This document shows positions 9,953 through 18,374 of a DNA stretch of 64,000 nucleotides, piece by piece (position 1 is the first letter of the stretch; every line of letters begins with the position of its first letter). The notes beneath the pieces are model-generated. The model worked only from the letters and a program-made list of their open reading frames with translations, was not told the origin of the DNA and did no database searches. Source of the stretch: Geothrix terrae (GTDB taxonomy: Bacteria > Acidobacteriota > Holophagae > Holophagales > Holophagaceae); NCBI RefSeq assembly GCF_022808775.1, contig NZ_JAKZLA010000001.1, positions 607,541 through 671,540 of the forward strand. The letters are read 5' to 3'. A program made the translations under genes and the position numbers.

Positions 9953-10647
9953 CAATCGCCCTCGGCCCGCAGGTCCTTCTGGTTGAGGATGAGCCCCAGA
10001 TGCGCCGCTTCCTCCGGGTGGCCCTGGAGAGCGGTGGGTACCGCTACCTCGAGGCCGCCTCGGGCCAGGAGGGCCTGACCCTGGCCGTGCAGCACCGGCC
10101 GGACGTGATCCTGCTCGACCTCGGCCTTCCCGACATGGACGGCCTCGACCTCATGACGCGGCTTCGGGAATGGAGCCGCACTCCGGTCATCATCATCTCC
10201 GCCCGGGGGCGGGAAACCGACAAGATCGGCGCCCTGGACGTGGGGGCGGACGACTACCTCACCAAGCCCTTCGGCACCGGCGAGCTGCTGGCCCGCATCC
10301 GGGTCGCCCTGCGCCATGCGGATCCCGGGGCGGCCGAGGATCCCCTGTTCACCCTCGGGCGATGGCGGGTGGATCTGGCCCGGCGCCAAGTCCTGGTCGC
10401 AGGCCAGGAAGTCCACCTCACTCCGCTTGAGTACCGGCTCTTCACCACCCTGATCCGGCACGCGGGGCGGGTGGTCACCCACCGCCAGCTCCTGAAGGAG
10501 GTCTGGGGGAACGTGGCCGGGGCCCAGCCTCTGTACCTCCGGGTCTACATGGCCCAGCTCCGGCACAAGCTCGAAGAGGATCCCTCCCGGCCGCGCTACC
10601 TGCAGACGGAGCCAGGTGTTGGGTATCGGCTGAGGACGGAGGATTAG
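9949..10647 (+). CDS. kdpE: KdpE, OmpR-family response regulator
   Basis: 232 residues. The receiver domain has acidic residues at the start (VEDEP), the phospho-acceptor aspartate near residue 57 (LLDLGLPD) and the conserved lysine near 106 (TKPF). The C-terminal winged helix (LTPLEYRLF, VVTHRQLLKEVWG, YLRVYMAQLRHKLE) is of the OmpR type. It is expected to activate kdpFABC when phosphorylated by KdpD. The start overlaps the kdpD stop. The open frame extends 156 codons upstream, but only within kdpD. Confidence 0.97.
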   Translation: MTIALGPQVLLVEDEPQMRRFLRVALESGGYRYLEAASGQEGLTLAVQHRPDVILLDLGLPDMDGLDLMTRLREWSRTPVIIISARGRETDKIGALDVGADDYLTKPFGTGELLARIRVALRHADPGAAEDPLFTLGRWRVDLARRQVLVAGQEVHLTPLEYRLFTTLIRHAGRVVTHRQLLKEVWGNVAGAQPLYLRVYMAQLRHKLEEDPSRPRYLQTEPGVGYRLRTED

Positions 10648-10696
10648 AGCACCTCCCGGAACCCGACGCGAGACACCGATCTCGATTCGCTGGATC

Positions 10697-11698
10697 ATGT
10701 CTTCAATGGACAGCACGACGCGCCCCCCCGAACAGCCCACCGGATCCGCCCCGACCGGAACGGACCTGCCCGAGCCGGAGGCCGGGGAGCTGTCCGCGCA
10801 GCCGGTCGTACCGGGCCGCTCCTCCTTCAGGCACATGATGGAACTGCTCGACATGATCAAGTTCGAGCACACGGTCTTCGCCCTGCCCTTCGCCTTCCTG
10901 GGGGCCCTGGGGGCGGCCCAGGGAATCCCGCCCCTCCGCACGATCCTCTGGATCCTCGCGGCCATGGTGGGGGCGCGCACGGCGGCCATGACCTTCAACC
11001 GCCTGGTGGACGTGGACGTGGATGCGGAGAACCCCCGCACCGCCGGCCGGGCCCTGCCCGCGGGCCGAGTCTCCCGGGCCGGCGCCATGCTCCTGATGGG
11101 GGCGGGCATCGTCGTCTTCGGCCTGGCGGCCGGCGCCCTGGGACCCCTCACCTGGGCCCTCTCGCCGCTGGCCCTCGTCATCATCCTCGGGTACTCGCTC
11201 TGCAAGCGCTTCACCTCCTGGGCCCATGTGGTGCTGGGTCTGTCCCTCTCCGGGGCGCCGCTGGGGGCCTGGATCGCCGTGTCCGGCCGCATCGAGGCCC
11301 CTGCCCTGTGGCTTTCCGGAGGCGTCCTGGCCTGGACCGCGGGCTTCGACATCCTCTATTCCCTCCAGGACCAGGCCTATGACCGTGACAAGGGGCTGCA
11401 TTCCATGCCCGTCTGGCTGGGCACTGGCGGCGCCCTGGCCCTCTCCCGCGCCTTCCACCTTCTGGCCCTGGCGGCCTGGGCCATGTTCAACGTCCACATG
11501 GGCAGCCATCTGATCTCCTGGGCCGGATGGGCCACCGTGGCGGTCATGCTCGCGAAGGAGCAGTGGCTGGTCCGGGGCGGCGACCTGTCACGCATCGACC
11601 AGGCTTTCTTCACGTTGAACAGCCTCGTGGGGCTCGTGTTTTTCCTCGGCCACGTCTTGGAATGGTGGCTATCGCGCTCGCTCCTGGCTCCGGTCTAG
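10697..11698 (+). CDS. mqnP: UbiA-family prenyltransferase, MqnP-like
   Basis: An integral membrane aromatic prenyltransferase. Both Asp-rich motifs are present: NRLVDVDVDAENPRT (Mg-prenyl-diphosphate site) and DILYSLQDQAYDRDKG. The core LLDMIKFEHTVFALPFAFLG closely resembles MqnP, which prenylates the naphthoate ring in the futalosine menaquinone pathway. UbiA for ubiquinone is the alternative. The 333-residue reading includes a Pro/Ala-rich N-terminal tail of about 45 residues. The ATG near 10835 would remove it but has no visible Shine-Dalgarno. No other mqn genes are in the window. Confidence 0.85.
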   Translation: MSSMDSTTRPPEQPTGSAPTGTDLPEPEAGELSAQPVVPGRSSFRHMMELLDMIKFEHTVFALPFAFLGALGAAQGIPPLRTILWILAAMVGARTAAMTFNRLVDVDVDAENPRTAGRALPAGRVSRAGAMLLMGAGIVVFGLAAGALGPLTWALSPLALVIILGYSLCKRFTSWAHVVLGLSLSGAPLGAWIAVSGRIEAPALWLSGGVLAWTAGFDILYSLQDQAYDRDKGLHSMPVWLGTGGALALSRAFHLLALAAWAMFNVHMGSHLISWAGWATVAVMLAKEQWLVRGGDLSRIDQAFFTLNSLVGLVFFLGHVLEWWLSRSLLAPV

Positions 11699-11758
11699 AT
11701 CGTTCGTTGTAAGAAGACGAGTCGATCCATCGCGGATTCCCAGGTATGCTGAGGGGCC

Positions 11759-12736
11759 ATGTCCACTCACCAGCCCGAACGCCGACTCGCCGTGCGCTCC
11801 AGCCGCCCCGATCCCGTGGGGTGGCTCACCGTGATGGTCGTCTTCAGCCACCGCACCCTCCGCTGGTCCCTCACCCGCCGGATGATGCTCTGGGGAATCG
11901 GCCTGGTGGCCGGGTTCTCGGCCCTGGCCATGATCGGCTCCGGCTACGGATTCTGGGCCACCAAGAAGATCATGAGCTTCAGCCGGCTCCAGAAGGAGAC
12001 GGTGGAGCAGCAGGAGCAGCTCCGATCCTCCCTGGATCAGGCCCAGGCCCTCGAAGCTGAGGTGACGACCCTCCGGCAGCAGCAGACGGAGCTGCTGAAG
12101 CTCCTGGACCCGAAAGCCTCCACCGCTTCGCCCCTGCCCCCGCCACCCGGGCAGCCCGTGCAGTCCGCCACCCCGCCGCCGCCCGGCACCCAGGAGAAGC
12201 TGTCCCGCCTCAAGCAGGACCTCGACTACACCACCAAGCAGGCGGCCGTCGTGCGGGCCAGGATGGAGCCCGTGCTTCGGGCCTGGGCGCATACGCCCTC
12301 CATCCCGCCCACGGCCGGCTACCTGAGCTCGGGGTTCGGTGTGCGCGTCAATCCCTTCTCCCGCCCCAACGAGGAGGGGGATGGCCTGCTGGGCTACCAC
12401 ACGGGCATCGACATCAGCAACTCCCTCGACACGCCGATCCAAGTCACCGCTGACGGCGAGGTGGAAGAAGCCGGCTGGATGGACCGCTACGGCTGGGGCG
12501 TCCGCGTGCGGCACAACAACGAGCAGGAGACGCTGTACGCCCATATGAACCACGTGAACGTCAAAGCCGGGCAGAAAGTGTCCCGCGGAGATATCCTGGG
12601 CACCATGGGACGCTCGGGGAACGCCACCGGGGTCCACCTCCATTACGAAGTGCGGCTGAACGGCAAGCCCACGAATCCCCAGCCCTACCTGCGTCTCCAG
12701 CGCCAGTGGATCCGGGCGCTGCGAAAGTCGTCCTGA
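11759..12736 (+). CDS. M23 family metallopeptidase (murein endopeptidase type)
   Basis: 325 residues. There is a cytoplasmic N-terminus, one membrane helix (about residues 40-65) and a coiled coil rich in Gln/Glu (about 70-120). A Pro-rich linker follows, then a LytM/peptidase M23 domain with zinc ligands H214 and D218 (YHTGIDI) and H293/H295 (GVHLHYEVR). It is anchored in the inner membrane with the peptidase in the periplasm, where it would cut peptidoglycan cross-links or act as a regulator. A GAGGGG Shine-Dalgarno precedes the ATG. The bactofilin gene follows after 17 bp, a pairing known from other bacteria where the two shape the cell wall. Confidence 0.93.
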   Translation: MSTHQPERRLAVRSSRPDPVGWLTVMVVFSHRTLRWSLTRRMMLWGIGLVAGFSALAMIGSGYGFWATKKIMSFSRLQKETVEQQEQLRSSLDQAQALEAEVTTLRQQQTELLKLLDPKASTASPLPPPPGQPVQSATPPPPGTQEKLSRLKQDLDYTTKQAAVVRARMEPVLRAWAHTPSIPPTAGYLSSGFGVRVNPFSRPNEEGDGLLGYHTGIDISNSLDTPIQVTADGEVEEAGWMDRYGWGVRVRHNNEQETLYAHMNHVNVKAGQKVSRGDILGTMGRSGNATGVHLHYEVRLNGKPTNPQPYLRLQRQWIRALRKSS

Positions 12737-12753
12737 CCGCGAAGGAGTAAACC

Positions 12754-13215
12754 ATGTCTGTCTTCCGCAACACCAAGTCCAAGCCCGACTCCGCCCCCGC
12801 CATCCACTCCCTGCTGGGCAAGGATGTGGTGCTCACGGGAGAGATCCACACGGGCTCCCAGAGCCTGCGCATCGAAGGCACCGTGGAGGGGATCATCCAA
12901 TCCACCGGCGAGATCTCCATCGCCCCGGGCGGCATGGTGAAGGGAACCATCTACGCCAAGCACCTCGTGGTGACCGGCCGCGCCGAAGGGACCATGAAGA
13001 TCACGGAGTGCCTGGAGATCCATGGCACGGGCTACGTGGAGGGGGACGTCGAGGTCGGCTCCCTGGTCGTCGACGAGGGCGGCACCCTCCAGGGCGTCTG
13101 CGTCCGCAGGGACCAGACCCGCACCCTGGAGCTCGCGAACGCCGCCAAGGGCGGGACCCTCGCCATGTCCCCAACCGGGCCGCAGGTTCAGGACACGATC
13201 GACGCCAAGTTCTGA
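12754..13215 (+). CDS. bactofilin family cytoskeletal protein
   Basis: 153 residues with the bactofilin (DUF583) beta-helix: short hydrophobic/glycine repeats such as VLTGEIHTGSQSLRIEGTVEG, ISIAPGGMVKG, LVVTGRAEG and GYVEGDVEV. Bactofilins polymerise without nucleotide and scaffold cell-wall enzymes. Start ATG follows GAAGGAG. It is probably co-transcribed with the M23 peptidase. The stop (13213-13215) directly abuts the duplicated ruvB tail. Confidence 0.93.
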   Translation: MSVFRNTKSKPDSAPAIHSLLGKDVVLTGEIHTGSQSLRIEGTVEGIIQSTGEISIAPGGMVKGTIYAKHLVVTGRAEGTMKITECLEIHGTGYVEGDVEVGSLVVDEGGTLQGVCVRRDQTRTLELANAAKGGTLAMSPTGPQVQDTIDAKF

Positions 13216-13291
13216 TCAGCGGAACAGCGGCCCCGGATCGGACTTCACCCCCAGGTAGGCGTAGGCTGCATCGGTGGCCTTCCTTCCCTGG
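13216..13291 (-). pseudogene. partial duplicate of the ruvB 3' end
   Basis: 13220-13291 repeats 13391-13462 at 71 of 72 positions (the one difference is 13285/13456). The offset is 171 bp, exactly 57 codons. On the minus strand it encodes the last 24 codons of RuvB (ATDAAYAYLGVKSDPGPLFR) with its own stop TGA at 13216-13218, while the true ruvB stops with TAG at 13387. The single difference is synonymous (GGA/GGC). It is a remnant, not a gene. Confidence 0.85.
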
Positions 13292-13386
13292 TGGAGGGAC
13301 CCGTGTCCGCAAGCGCGGCCCGCAGGGCCAAGCGAGCGGGAGGACAGCGCGGTGCGCTGTCCGATCCACGGGAGCGGAGCACGCCC
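13292..13386. repeat. hairpin-bearing insert between the two ruvB tails
   Basis: About 95 bp separate the two copies of the ruvB end. They contain a perfect 9-bp inverted repeat, GGACAGCGC-GGT-GCGCTGTCC (13342-13362), and AGCGAGCGGGAG-type sequence. The look is that of a REP-like or miniature insert. Together with the duplicate tail it forms a 171-bp unit. It could also act as a terminator for bactofilin or ruvB. Confidence 0.45.
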
Positions 13387-14400
13387 CTATCGGAACAGCG
13401 GCCCCGGATCGGACTTCACCCCCAGGTAGGCGTAGGCTGCATCGGTGGCCTTCCTGCCCTGGGGCGTGCGATCCAGGAAGCCCACCTGCATGAGGTAGGG
13501 CTCCACCAGGTCCTCGAGCGCCCCCTCATCCTCCCCCAGGGCCGCGGCCAGGGTCCGCAGGCCCACGGGGCCCCCCCGGTGCTTGTGGCAGATGGCCTGG
13601 AGATACTCCCGGTCCAGACCGTCCAGGCCAAGGTCGTCGACCTCGTGGAGCTTCAGGCAGGCCTCGGCGGATTCCACGGTGATGGTCCCGTCCCCCTTCA
13701 CCTCGGCGTAGTCCCGGCAGCGCCGGAGCAGGCGGTTGCAGATGCGCGGCGTCCCCCGGCTCCGGCGGGCGATGGCCTCGGCGCCCTCCGGGGCCAGGTG
13801 GATGCCCAGGAGGTCCGCCGACCGGCGGGCGATGATGGCCAGATCCGCCCGGGTGTAGAACTCCAGGCGATGAACCATGCCGAAGCGGTCGTGCAGGGGT
13901 TTCGAGATGAGGCCGGCGCGCGTGGTGGCGCCCACCAGAGTGAAGGGCCGCAGATCCACCTTCAGAGTCTGGGCGCTGGGCCCCTGGCCGATGAGGATGT
14001 CCAGCTTGCGGTCCTCCATGGCCGAATAGAGCATCTCCTCGATGGGTGCCGACAGGCGGTGGACCTCGTCGATGAAGAGGAACTCCCCCGCCTCCAGGTT
14101 CGTGAGAATGGCCGCCAGGTCTCCCTTCTTCTCCAGCGCCGGGGCTTGGATGACCTTGCAGGGCGCGCCCATCTCGTTGGCGAGCACGTGCGCGAGGGTG
14201 GTCTTGCCCAGCCCCGGCGGGCCGAACAGGAGCACATGATCCAGCACCTCCCCGCGCTTCGAGGCGGCCTGGAGGGCGATCTCCAACCGGGCTTTCACCT
14301 TGGCCTGGCCGATATATTCCTGAAGGCGTTGCGGCCTCAACGAGTATTCAACGGGGTCCTCCAGGTTCGTGGAGGGATCGAGGTCGGGATGCCGGTGCAT
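13387..14400 (-). CDS. ruvB: RuvB, Holliday junction branch-migration helicase
   Basis: A 337-residue AAA+ ATPase of normal length. It has Walker A FGPPGLGKTTLA, Walker B LFIDEVHRL, sensor 1 GATTRAGL and the C-terminal winged helix ending TDAAYAYLG. It drives branch migration with RuvA during recombination and repair. ruvA and ruvC are not adjacent in the window. The gene is convergent with bactofilin and divergent from the histidine kinase at 14512. Its 3' end has been partly duplicated (see 13216-13291). Confidence 0.97.
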   Translation of the reverse strand: MHRHPDLDPSTNLEDPVEYSLRPQRLQEYIGQAKVKARLEIALQAASKRGEVLDHVLLFGPPGLGKTTLAHVLANEMGAPCKVIQAPALEKKGDLAAILTNLEAGEFLFIDEVHRLSAPIEEMLYSAMEDRKLDILIGQGPSAQTLKVDLRPFTLVGATTRAGLISKPLHDRFGMVHRLEFYTRADLAIIARRSADLLGIHLAPEGAEAIARRSRGTPRICNRLLRRCRDYAEVKGDGTITVESAEACLKLHEVDDLGLDGLDREYLQAICHKHRGGPVGLRTLAAALGEDEGALEDLVEPYLMQVGFLDRTPQGRKATDAAYAYLGVKSDPGPLFR

Positions 14401-14511
14401 GACTTCTATTCCCTCACGGGACTTCCACTTGTGTCCAGCCGATGGCCGGATAATCTTGGGTTCGCAGTCCTATCCCCCCCTTTATCCCATGAAGCCTGCC
14501 CGGGAGATGCC

Positions 14512-16041
14512 GTGGCCCAGCGCTACCAGCTCCTGATTCGAGACCGGCACGGGTTCGAGCGTTCCGTGCCCCTGGCCCGCTCCGTCACGGTGGGACGGCA
14601 GAGCCTCTGCGACGTGGTGCTTTCCGACAACATGATCAGTCGCAACCACTTGCGCCTGGAGCTGCAGGACGACACCTGGTGGGTCGAGGATCTCAAGACC
14701 ACCCATGGCAGCTTTTACATGGGCCAACCGCTGACAGAGCGCCGGGCCTGGGAACCCGGGACCCCCCTGCTCCTGGCGGACAGCGCCTACACGCTGACCC
14801 TGGTCCGCACGGACCACAGCAGCTCGGAGATCCATCTCCAGGCCATCCTCGATGCCGCCCAGCTCCTGGCCCAGGAATCCGATCTCGAGGACATGCTCGA
14901 GCAGTCCCTGGACCGTCTGCTCAGCATCTCCGGAACGGACCGGGGCTTCCTCATGCTCCTGGAGGATGGCGAGCTGGCCTGCCGGGTCCAGCGCAACCTG
15001 GGCCAGGAGCTAGAGGGCCAGATCCAGCTGTCCATGTCCAGCGTCCACAAGGTGTTCGAGACCGGCGACCCCATCTGGATCCTCAACGTCGCCGAGGACG
15101 GCCAGCTGCTCAGCCAGCACTCGATCCAGCGGCTGGAGCTGAAGACCATCCTCTGCCTCCCTTTGCTGCTCCAGGGGCGGCGCATCGGCGTGGTCTACCT
15201 CGACAGCCGCCGTCCCATCATCGAACCGCCGGACCGGCCGACCTTCGAAGCCATCGTCTCGCTCTGCGCCATCGCCATCGAGCGTTCGAGGCTGTCCGAG
15301 GAGAACCTGCGCAGCCACGTGCTCGCCACGGTGGGACAGGTGGCCAGCTCCATCGTCCATGACTTCAAGAACGGCCTCTTCGTGCTTCGCGGCCATGCGG
15401 ACCTGCTGGAGCTGTCCACCGAGGACACCAAGGTCCGCCACCACTGCCGCAAGATCCTGGAATGCGTGGATCGCCTCACGCACCTGAGCCAGGACGTGCT
15501 CGATTTCGCCAAGGTGCGGGAGCCCCGGAGAGAGACGGTGGATCTCCGGCCTTTCCTGGAGGCCGTCATCGAGCCCCTGGTGCCCCGCGCCGCCGAGATG
15601 GGCGTGACCCTCCTGGCTGAGGGCCCGCCCTGCCTGATCAAGCTGGACCCCGCGCGGTTCACCCGGGTCATGGAGAACCTCCTGGCCAACGCCATGGACG
15701 CCACCGTCGGCATGAGCGGCGAGATCCACGTGCACTGGATCCAGACCACGGGCGGAGTTCAGATCCGGGTGAAGGATCAGGGCCGCGGCATCCCCAAGCG
15801 CGTGGTCAAACGGATCTTCGAGCCTTTCTTCAGCTACGGGAAGAAGAAGGGGACGGGTCTCGGCATGGCCACCGTGAAGAAGATCGTCGAGGAGCACGGG
15901 GGCACCCTGGAATTCCTCAGCGAGGAGGGCCAGGGGACCGAGGTCATCATCCTCCTGCCGGACCATCCCATCACGGAGGACCACCGGCTGCCGGACGAGT
16001 CCACAGGAGAGCACCGCAACCTGGGGGCAGAGCGGGTATGA
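14512..16041 (+). CDS. FHA-GAF sensor histidine kinase
   Basis: 509 residues. It has an N-terminal FHA domain (VTVGRQSLCDVVLSDNMISR, then the H/G/S-rich THGSFYMG), a GAF domain (ILDAAQLLAQESDLEDML to AIAIERSRL) and a histidine kinase core. The phosphorylated histidine is probably H283 in SSIVHDFKNG, an atypical HDFKN H-box, followed by NLLANAMDA, DQGRGIP and GTGLGMATVKK. There is no membrane segment, so it is cytoplasmic. The GTG at 14512 is chosen because CGGGAG precedes it and the FHA domain follows at once; the frame is open much further upstream without coding character. No response regulator is adjacent. ispF overlaps its stop. Confidence 0.9.
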   Translation: MAQRYQLLIRDRHGFERSVPLARSVTVGRQSLCDVVLSDNMISRNHLRLELQDDTWWVEDLKTTHGSFYMGQPLTERRAWEPGTPLLLADSAYTLTLVRTDHSSSEIHLQAILDAAQLLAQESDLEDMLEQSLDRLLSISGTDRGFLMLLEDGELACRVQRNLGQELEGQIQLSMSSVHKVFETGDPIWILNVAEDGQLLSQHSIQRLELKTILCLPLLLQGRRIGVVYLDSRRPIIEPPDRPTFEAIVSLCAIAIERSRLSEENLRSHVLATVGQVASSIVHDFKNGLFVLRGHADLLELSTEDTKVRHHCRKILECVDRLTHLSQDVLDFAKVREPRRETVDLRPFLEAVIEPLVPRAAEMGVTLLAEGPPCLIKLDPARFTRVMENLLANAMDATVGMSGEIHVHWIQTTGGVQIRVKDQGRGIPKRVVKRIFEPFFSYGKKKGTGLGMATVKKIVEEHGGTLEFLSEEGQGTEVIILLPDHPITEDHRLPDESTGEHRNLGAERV

Positions 16042-16529
16042 ACGCGTTCCGCACAGGCATGGGGTTCGACGTCCATCGCTTCGCGGCACCGGAGGAGGGC
16101 CGCCCGCTGATGCTCATGGGCTGCCACATTCCCCACGACCGGGGCTTGGCGGGCCACAGCGACGCGGATGTCATGCTGCACGCCCTCATGGACGCGCTCC
16201 TGGGCGCCGCGGGCCTGGGCGACATCGGCCAGCATTTCCCCGACACGGATCCCGCCTATCAGGGCGCCGACTCGGCAGGCCTGCTGGAGCGGGTGATGGG
16301 CGATCTCGCCGAGCGGGGCTGGCGGGTGGTGAACGCCGATGTCTGCCTCATCGGCGAGCGGCCCAAGATCGGCCCGCACCGCCAGGGCATGCGGGATCGC
16401 ATCGCCCCTGTGCTGGGCATCCACAGCGAGGCCCTGAACGTGAAGGCCACCACCACGGAGAAGCTGGGCTTCACGGGGCGGGGCGAAGGCCTCGCGGCTC
16501 AGGCCGTGGTGCTGATCGAGAGGCGCTAG
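16038..16529 (+). CDS. ispF: IspF, 2-C-methyl-D-erythritol 2,4-cyclodiphosphate synthase
   Basis: A 163-residue MEP-pathway enzyme making the cyclic diphosphate precursor of isoprenoids. Metal-binding GFDVHRF and GHSDADVMLHALMDALLGA are intact, as are GDIGQHFPDTDP and the CTP-side block NVKATTTEKLGFTGRGEG. The ATG overlaps the kinase stop (16038-16041). Its end overlaps the convergent cca stop by 4 bp. ispD is not seen nearby. Confidence 0.96.
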   Translation: MNAFRTGMGFDVHRFAAPEEGRPLMLMGCHIPHDRGLAGHSDADVMLHALMDALLGAAGLGDIGQHFPDTDPAYQGADSAGLLERVMGDLAERGWRVVNADVCLIGERPKIGPHRQGMRDRIAPVLGIHSEALNVKATTTEKLGFTGRGEGLAAQAVVLIERR

Positions 16530-17875
16530 GGCTTCTCGAGCCTCCGGCGGACCAAGTCCGCGAGGGCCTCCGGCGTGTTGAGCGACGGGTCCTCCAGCAC
16601 AGCCTCCAGCAGATTCCGCTGGAGCTCGCCCAGCCAGGGACCGCCTCCGCGTCCAGCCAACGCCATGAGCGCCGCCCCGTCCAGGACCAGGGCCTTCACC
16701 GAGAGGGGTGGGACAGCGGCGGCGATGGCTTCGAGGCGGGTCAGGATAGCGACGTGCTCCTGTTGCCGGGCCTCCACCTCCAGGCCCTTGGCCCGTTGAT
16801 CGGCCAGGCGGAACGCCCCCCAGCGCGCCAGGGTCAGCCCATCCTCGTCGAGCCGACGCAGGAAGCGCCGGCAGGCCGCATCGCTCCAATCCGCGGTCGG
16901 ATGAATGCCATGGTGCCGGACCAGGGCCAGGACGTCGCGCCGGAGCGCGTGGGAGGCCCTGAGCCGTTCCAGGATGGCGCCGGCGAGCTCCAGGGACTGG
17001 GCCTCGTGCCCATGGAACCTCGCCTCACCTCCCTCTCCGAGGGTGCGGGCCCCGGGCTTGCCAGCATCATGCAGCAGGCCGGCCCAACGCAGCCCAGGCT
17101 CGGCCGGAACCAGGCGCGCCACCTCGAGCGTGTGATGCCAGACATCCCATCGGTGGTGCCGGTTCTGCCCGCAGCCGATCATGGGACGCAGCTCCGCCAT
17201 CCAGAGGTCCAGCAGCCCCGTCCGCGCCAGAAGATCCAGCCCCCGGTGGGGTTCGGCCCCGCAGAGCAGCTTGGTGAGCTCCGCAAGAACCCGCTCCGCG
17301 GCCACCTTGCGGGCCACCTCCAGCCGTTCGGGAATGGCCGCCAGGGTTCCGACTTCCACCTCGAAGCCCAGTTGGGCCGCGAACCGGCACGCCCGCAGGG
17401 TGCGGAGACCGTCCTCGGCGAAGCGGCGCAGCGGATCGCCCACGGCCCGGAGGGTCCGCGCCTGCAGGTCAGCCCTGCCGCCGAAAGGATCCACCAGGTC
17501 GCCGCCGCCCACGGGGAGGGCCATGGCATTGATGGTGAAGTCGCGACGGGACAGGTCTTCCTCCAGGCTGACGCCCAGTCGCACCGTCTCGGGATGCCGC
17601 CCGTCCAGATAATCCCCATCGCTCCGGAACGTGGTGATCTCGATGGGCCGGTCCTCCAGCAGGACGGTGACCGTGCCGTGCTGCAGCCCCGTGGGAATCG
17701 CCTTCAGGCCCGCGGTCCGGGCCCGGTCCATCACGGCCTTCGGCATCAGCTTCGTGGCCAGGTCCCAGTCCGCGTGGGGACGCCCCAGCAGCTCATCGCG
17801 GACGGCGCCGCCGACCACCACCAGCTCCGCCTCAGGCCCCAGGGCCTCCTCGAGGCGGCGCAGCGGGGCCCACAT
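16526..17875 (-). CDS. cca: CCA-adding tRNA nucleotidyltransferase / poly(A) polymerase family
   Basis: 449 residues. The N-terminal nucleotidyltransferase domain has VVVGGAVRDELLGRPHADWDLAT, with the DxD metal site, and RRDFTINAMAL. There is a tRNA-binding helical part (RTLRACRFAAQLGF), then an HD domain (HHTLEVARL, GLLHDAGKP, LVRHHGIHP). It adds or repairs the 3' CCA of tRNAs. The presence of an HD domain is typical of the bacterial class II enzymes with phosphatase-like tails. The start ATG at 17875 shares one base with the upstream GNAT stop (TGATG). Longer starts would lie inside that gene. Confidence 0.93.
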   Translation of the reverse strand: MWAPLRRLEEALGPEAELVVVGGAVRDELLGRPHADWDLATKLMPKAVMDRARTAGLKAIPTGLQHGTVTVLLEDRPIEITTFRSDGDYLDGRHPETVRLGVSLEEDLSRRDFTINAMALPVGGGDLVDPFGGRADLQARTLRAVGDPLRRFAEDGLRTLRACRFAAQLGFEVEVGTLAAIPERLEVARKVAAERVLAELTKLLCGAEPHRGLDLLARTGLLDLWMAELRPMIGCGQNRHHRWDVWHHTLEVARLVPAEPGLRWAGLLHDAGKPGARTLGEGGEARFHGHEAQSLELAGAILERLRASHALRRDVLALVRHHGIHPTADWSDAACRRFLRRLDEDGLTLARWGAFRLADQRAKGLEVEARQQEHVAILTRLEAIAAAVPPLSVKALVLDGAALMALAGRGGGPWLGELQRNLLEAVLEDPSLNTPEALADLVRRRLEKP

Positions 17876-18357
17876 CAATCCGCGCCCCGCGCCAGCCGGG
17901 CCAGGGCTTCGCCCTCCACGCGGCAGGTGAGCCAGGGCCGCATGACCTTGGCGCCATGGGCCTCGTAGAACTCGATGGCCGGCGTGTTCCAATCCAGCAC
18001 CTGCCAGACGAAGCGGGTCCAGCCCTCCTTCACCGCCAGGGCCGCCAGGTGCTGGAGCAGGGCCTTGCCGATGCCCTTGCCCCGGAAGACCGGGCGCACG
18101 AAGAGGTCCTCGAGGTAGATGCCCGGCTTGCCTTCCCAGGTGCTGAAGTTCAGGAACCAGAGCGCGAAGCCCGCAGGCTGGCCATCCCACTCCGCCATGG
18201 TCACCCTCACCAGAGGGTGCTCTGAGAAGGCGTACCGATGGATGTCCGCCTCCGTGGCGACTGCCGCTTCCGGCTCCCGCTCGTAGTCCGCCAGCTCGCG
18301 GATGTACTGCAGGATCAGCGGGGCGTCGGAAGGAACGGCAGGGCGCAGGTTCAGCAT
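17875..18357 (-). CDS. GNAT family N-acetyltransferase
   Basis: 160 residues. The acetyl-CoA motif is clear: LEDLFVRPVFRGKGIGKALLQHLAALA (R-x-x-G-x-G). It is followed by VWQVLDWNTPAIEFYEAHGAK, which is the form seen in diamine/amino-acid-type N-acetyltransferases. The substrate is unknown. It is coupled to cca by a one-base stop/start overlap. The upstream gap to the divergent E1-alpha gene is only 17 bp. Confidence 0.9.
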   Translation of the reverse strand: MLNLRPAVPSDAPLILQYIRELADYEREPEAAVATEADIHRYAFSEHPLVRVTMAEWDGQPAGFALWFLNFSTWEGKPGIYLEDLFVRPVFRGKGIGKALLQHLAALAVKEGWTRFVWQVLDWNTPAIEFYEAHGAKVMRPWLTCRVEGEALARLARGAD

Positions 18358-18374
18358 GGGTCTATGCTAACCGG
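18358..18374. promoter_or_regulatory. putative bidirectional promoter with shared -10
   Basis: The whole space between two divergent start codons is 17 bp. TATGCT (18363-18368) on plus and TAGCAT (18369-18364) on minus overlap, each ending 6 nt before the start codon of its gene. If both are -10 elements, both transcripts would be leaderless. No good -35 is visible on either side. Confidence 0.35.

Noticed and set aside
13291..14511. Upstream extension of the FHA kinase frame
   Set aside because: This part is antisense to ruvB and ends at the GTG (14512) with a clear Shine-Dalgarno.
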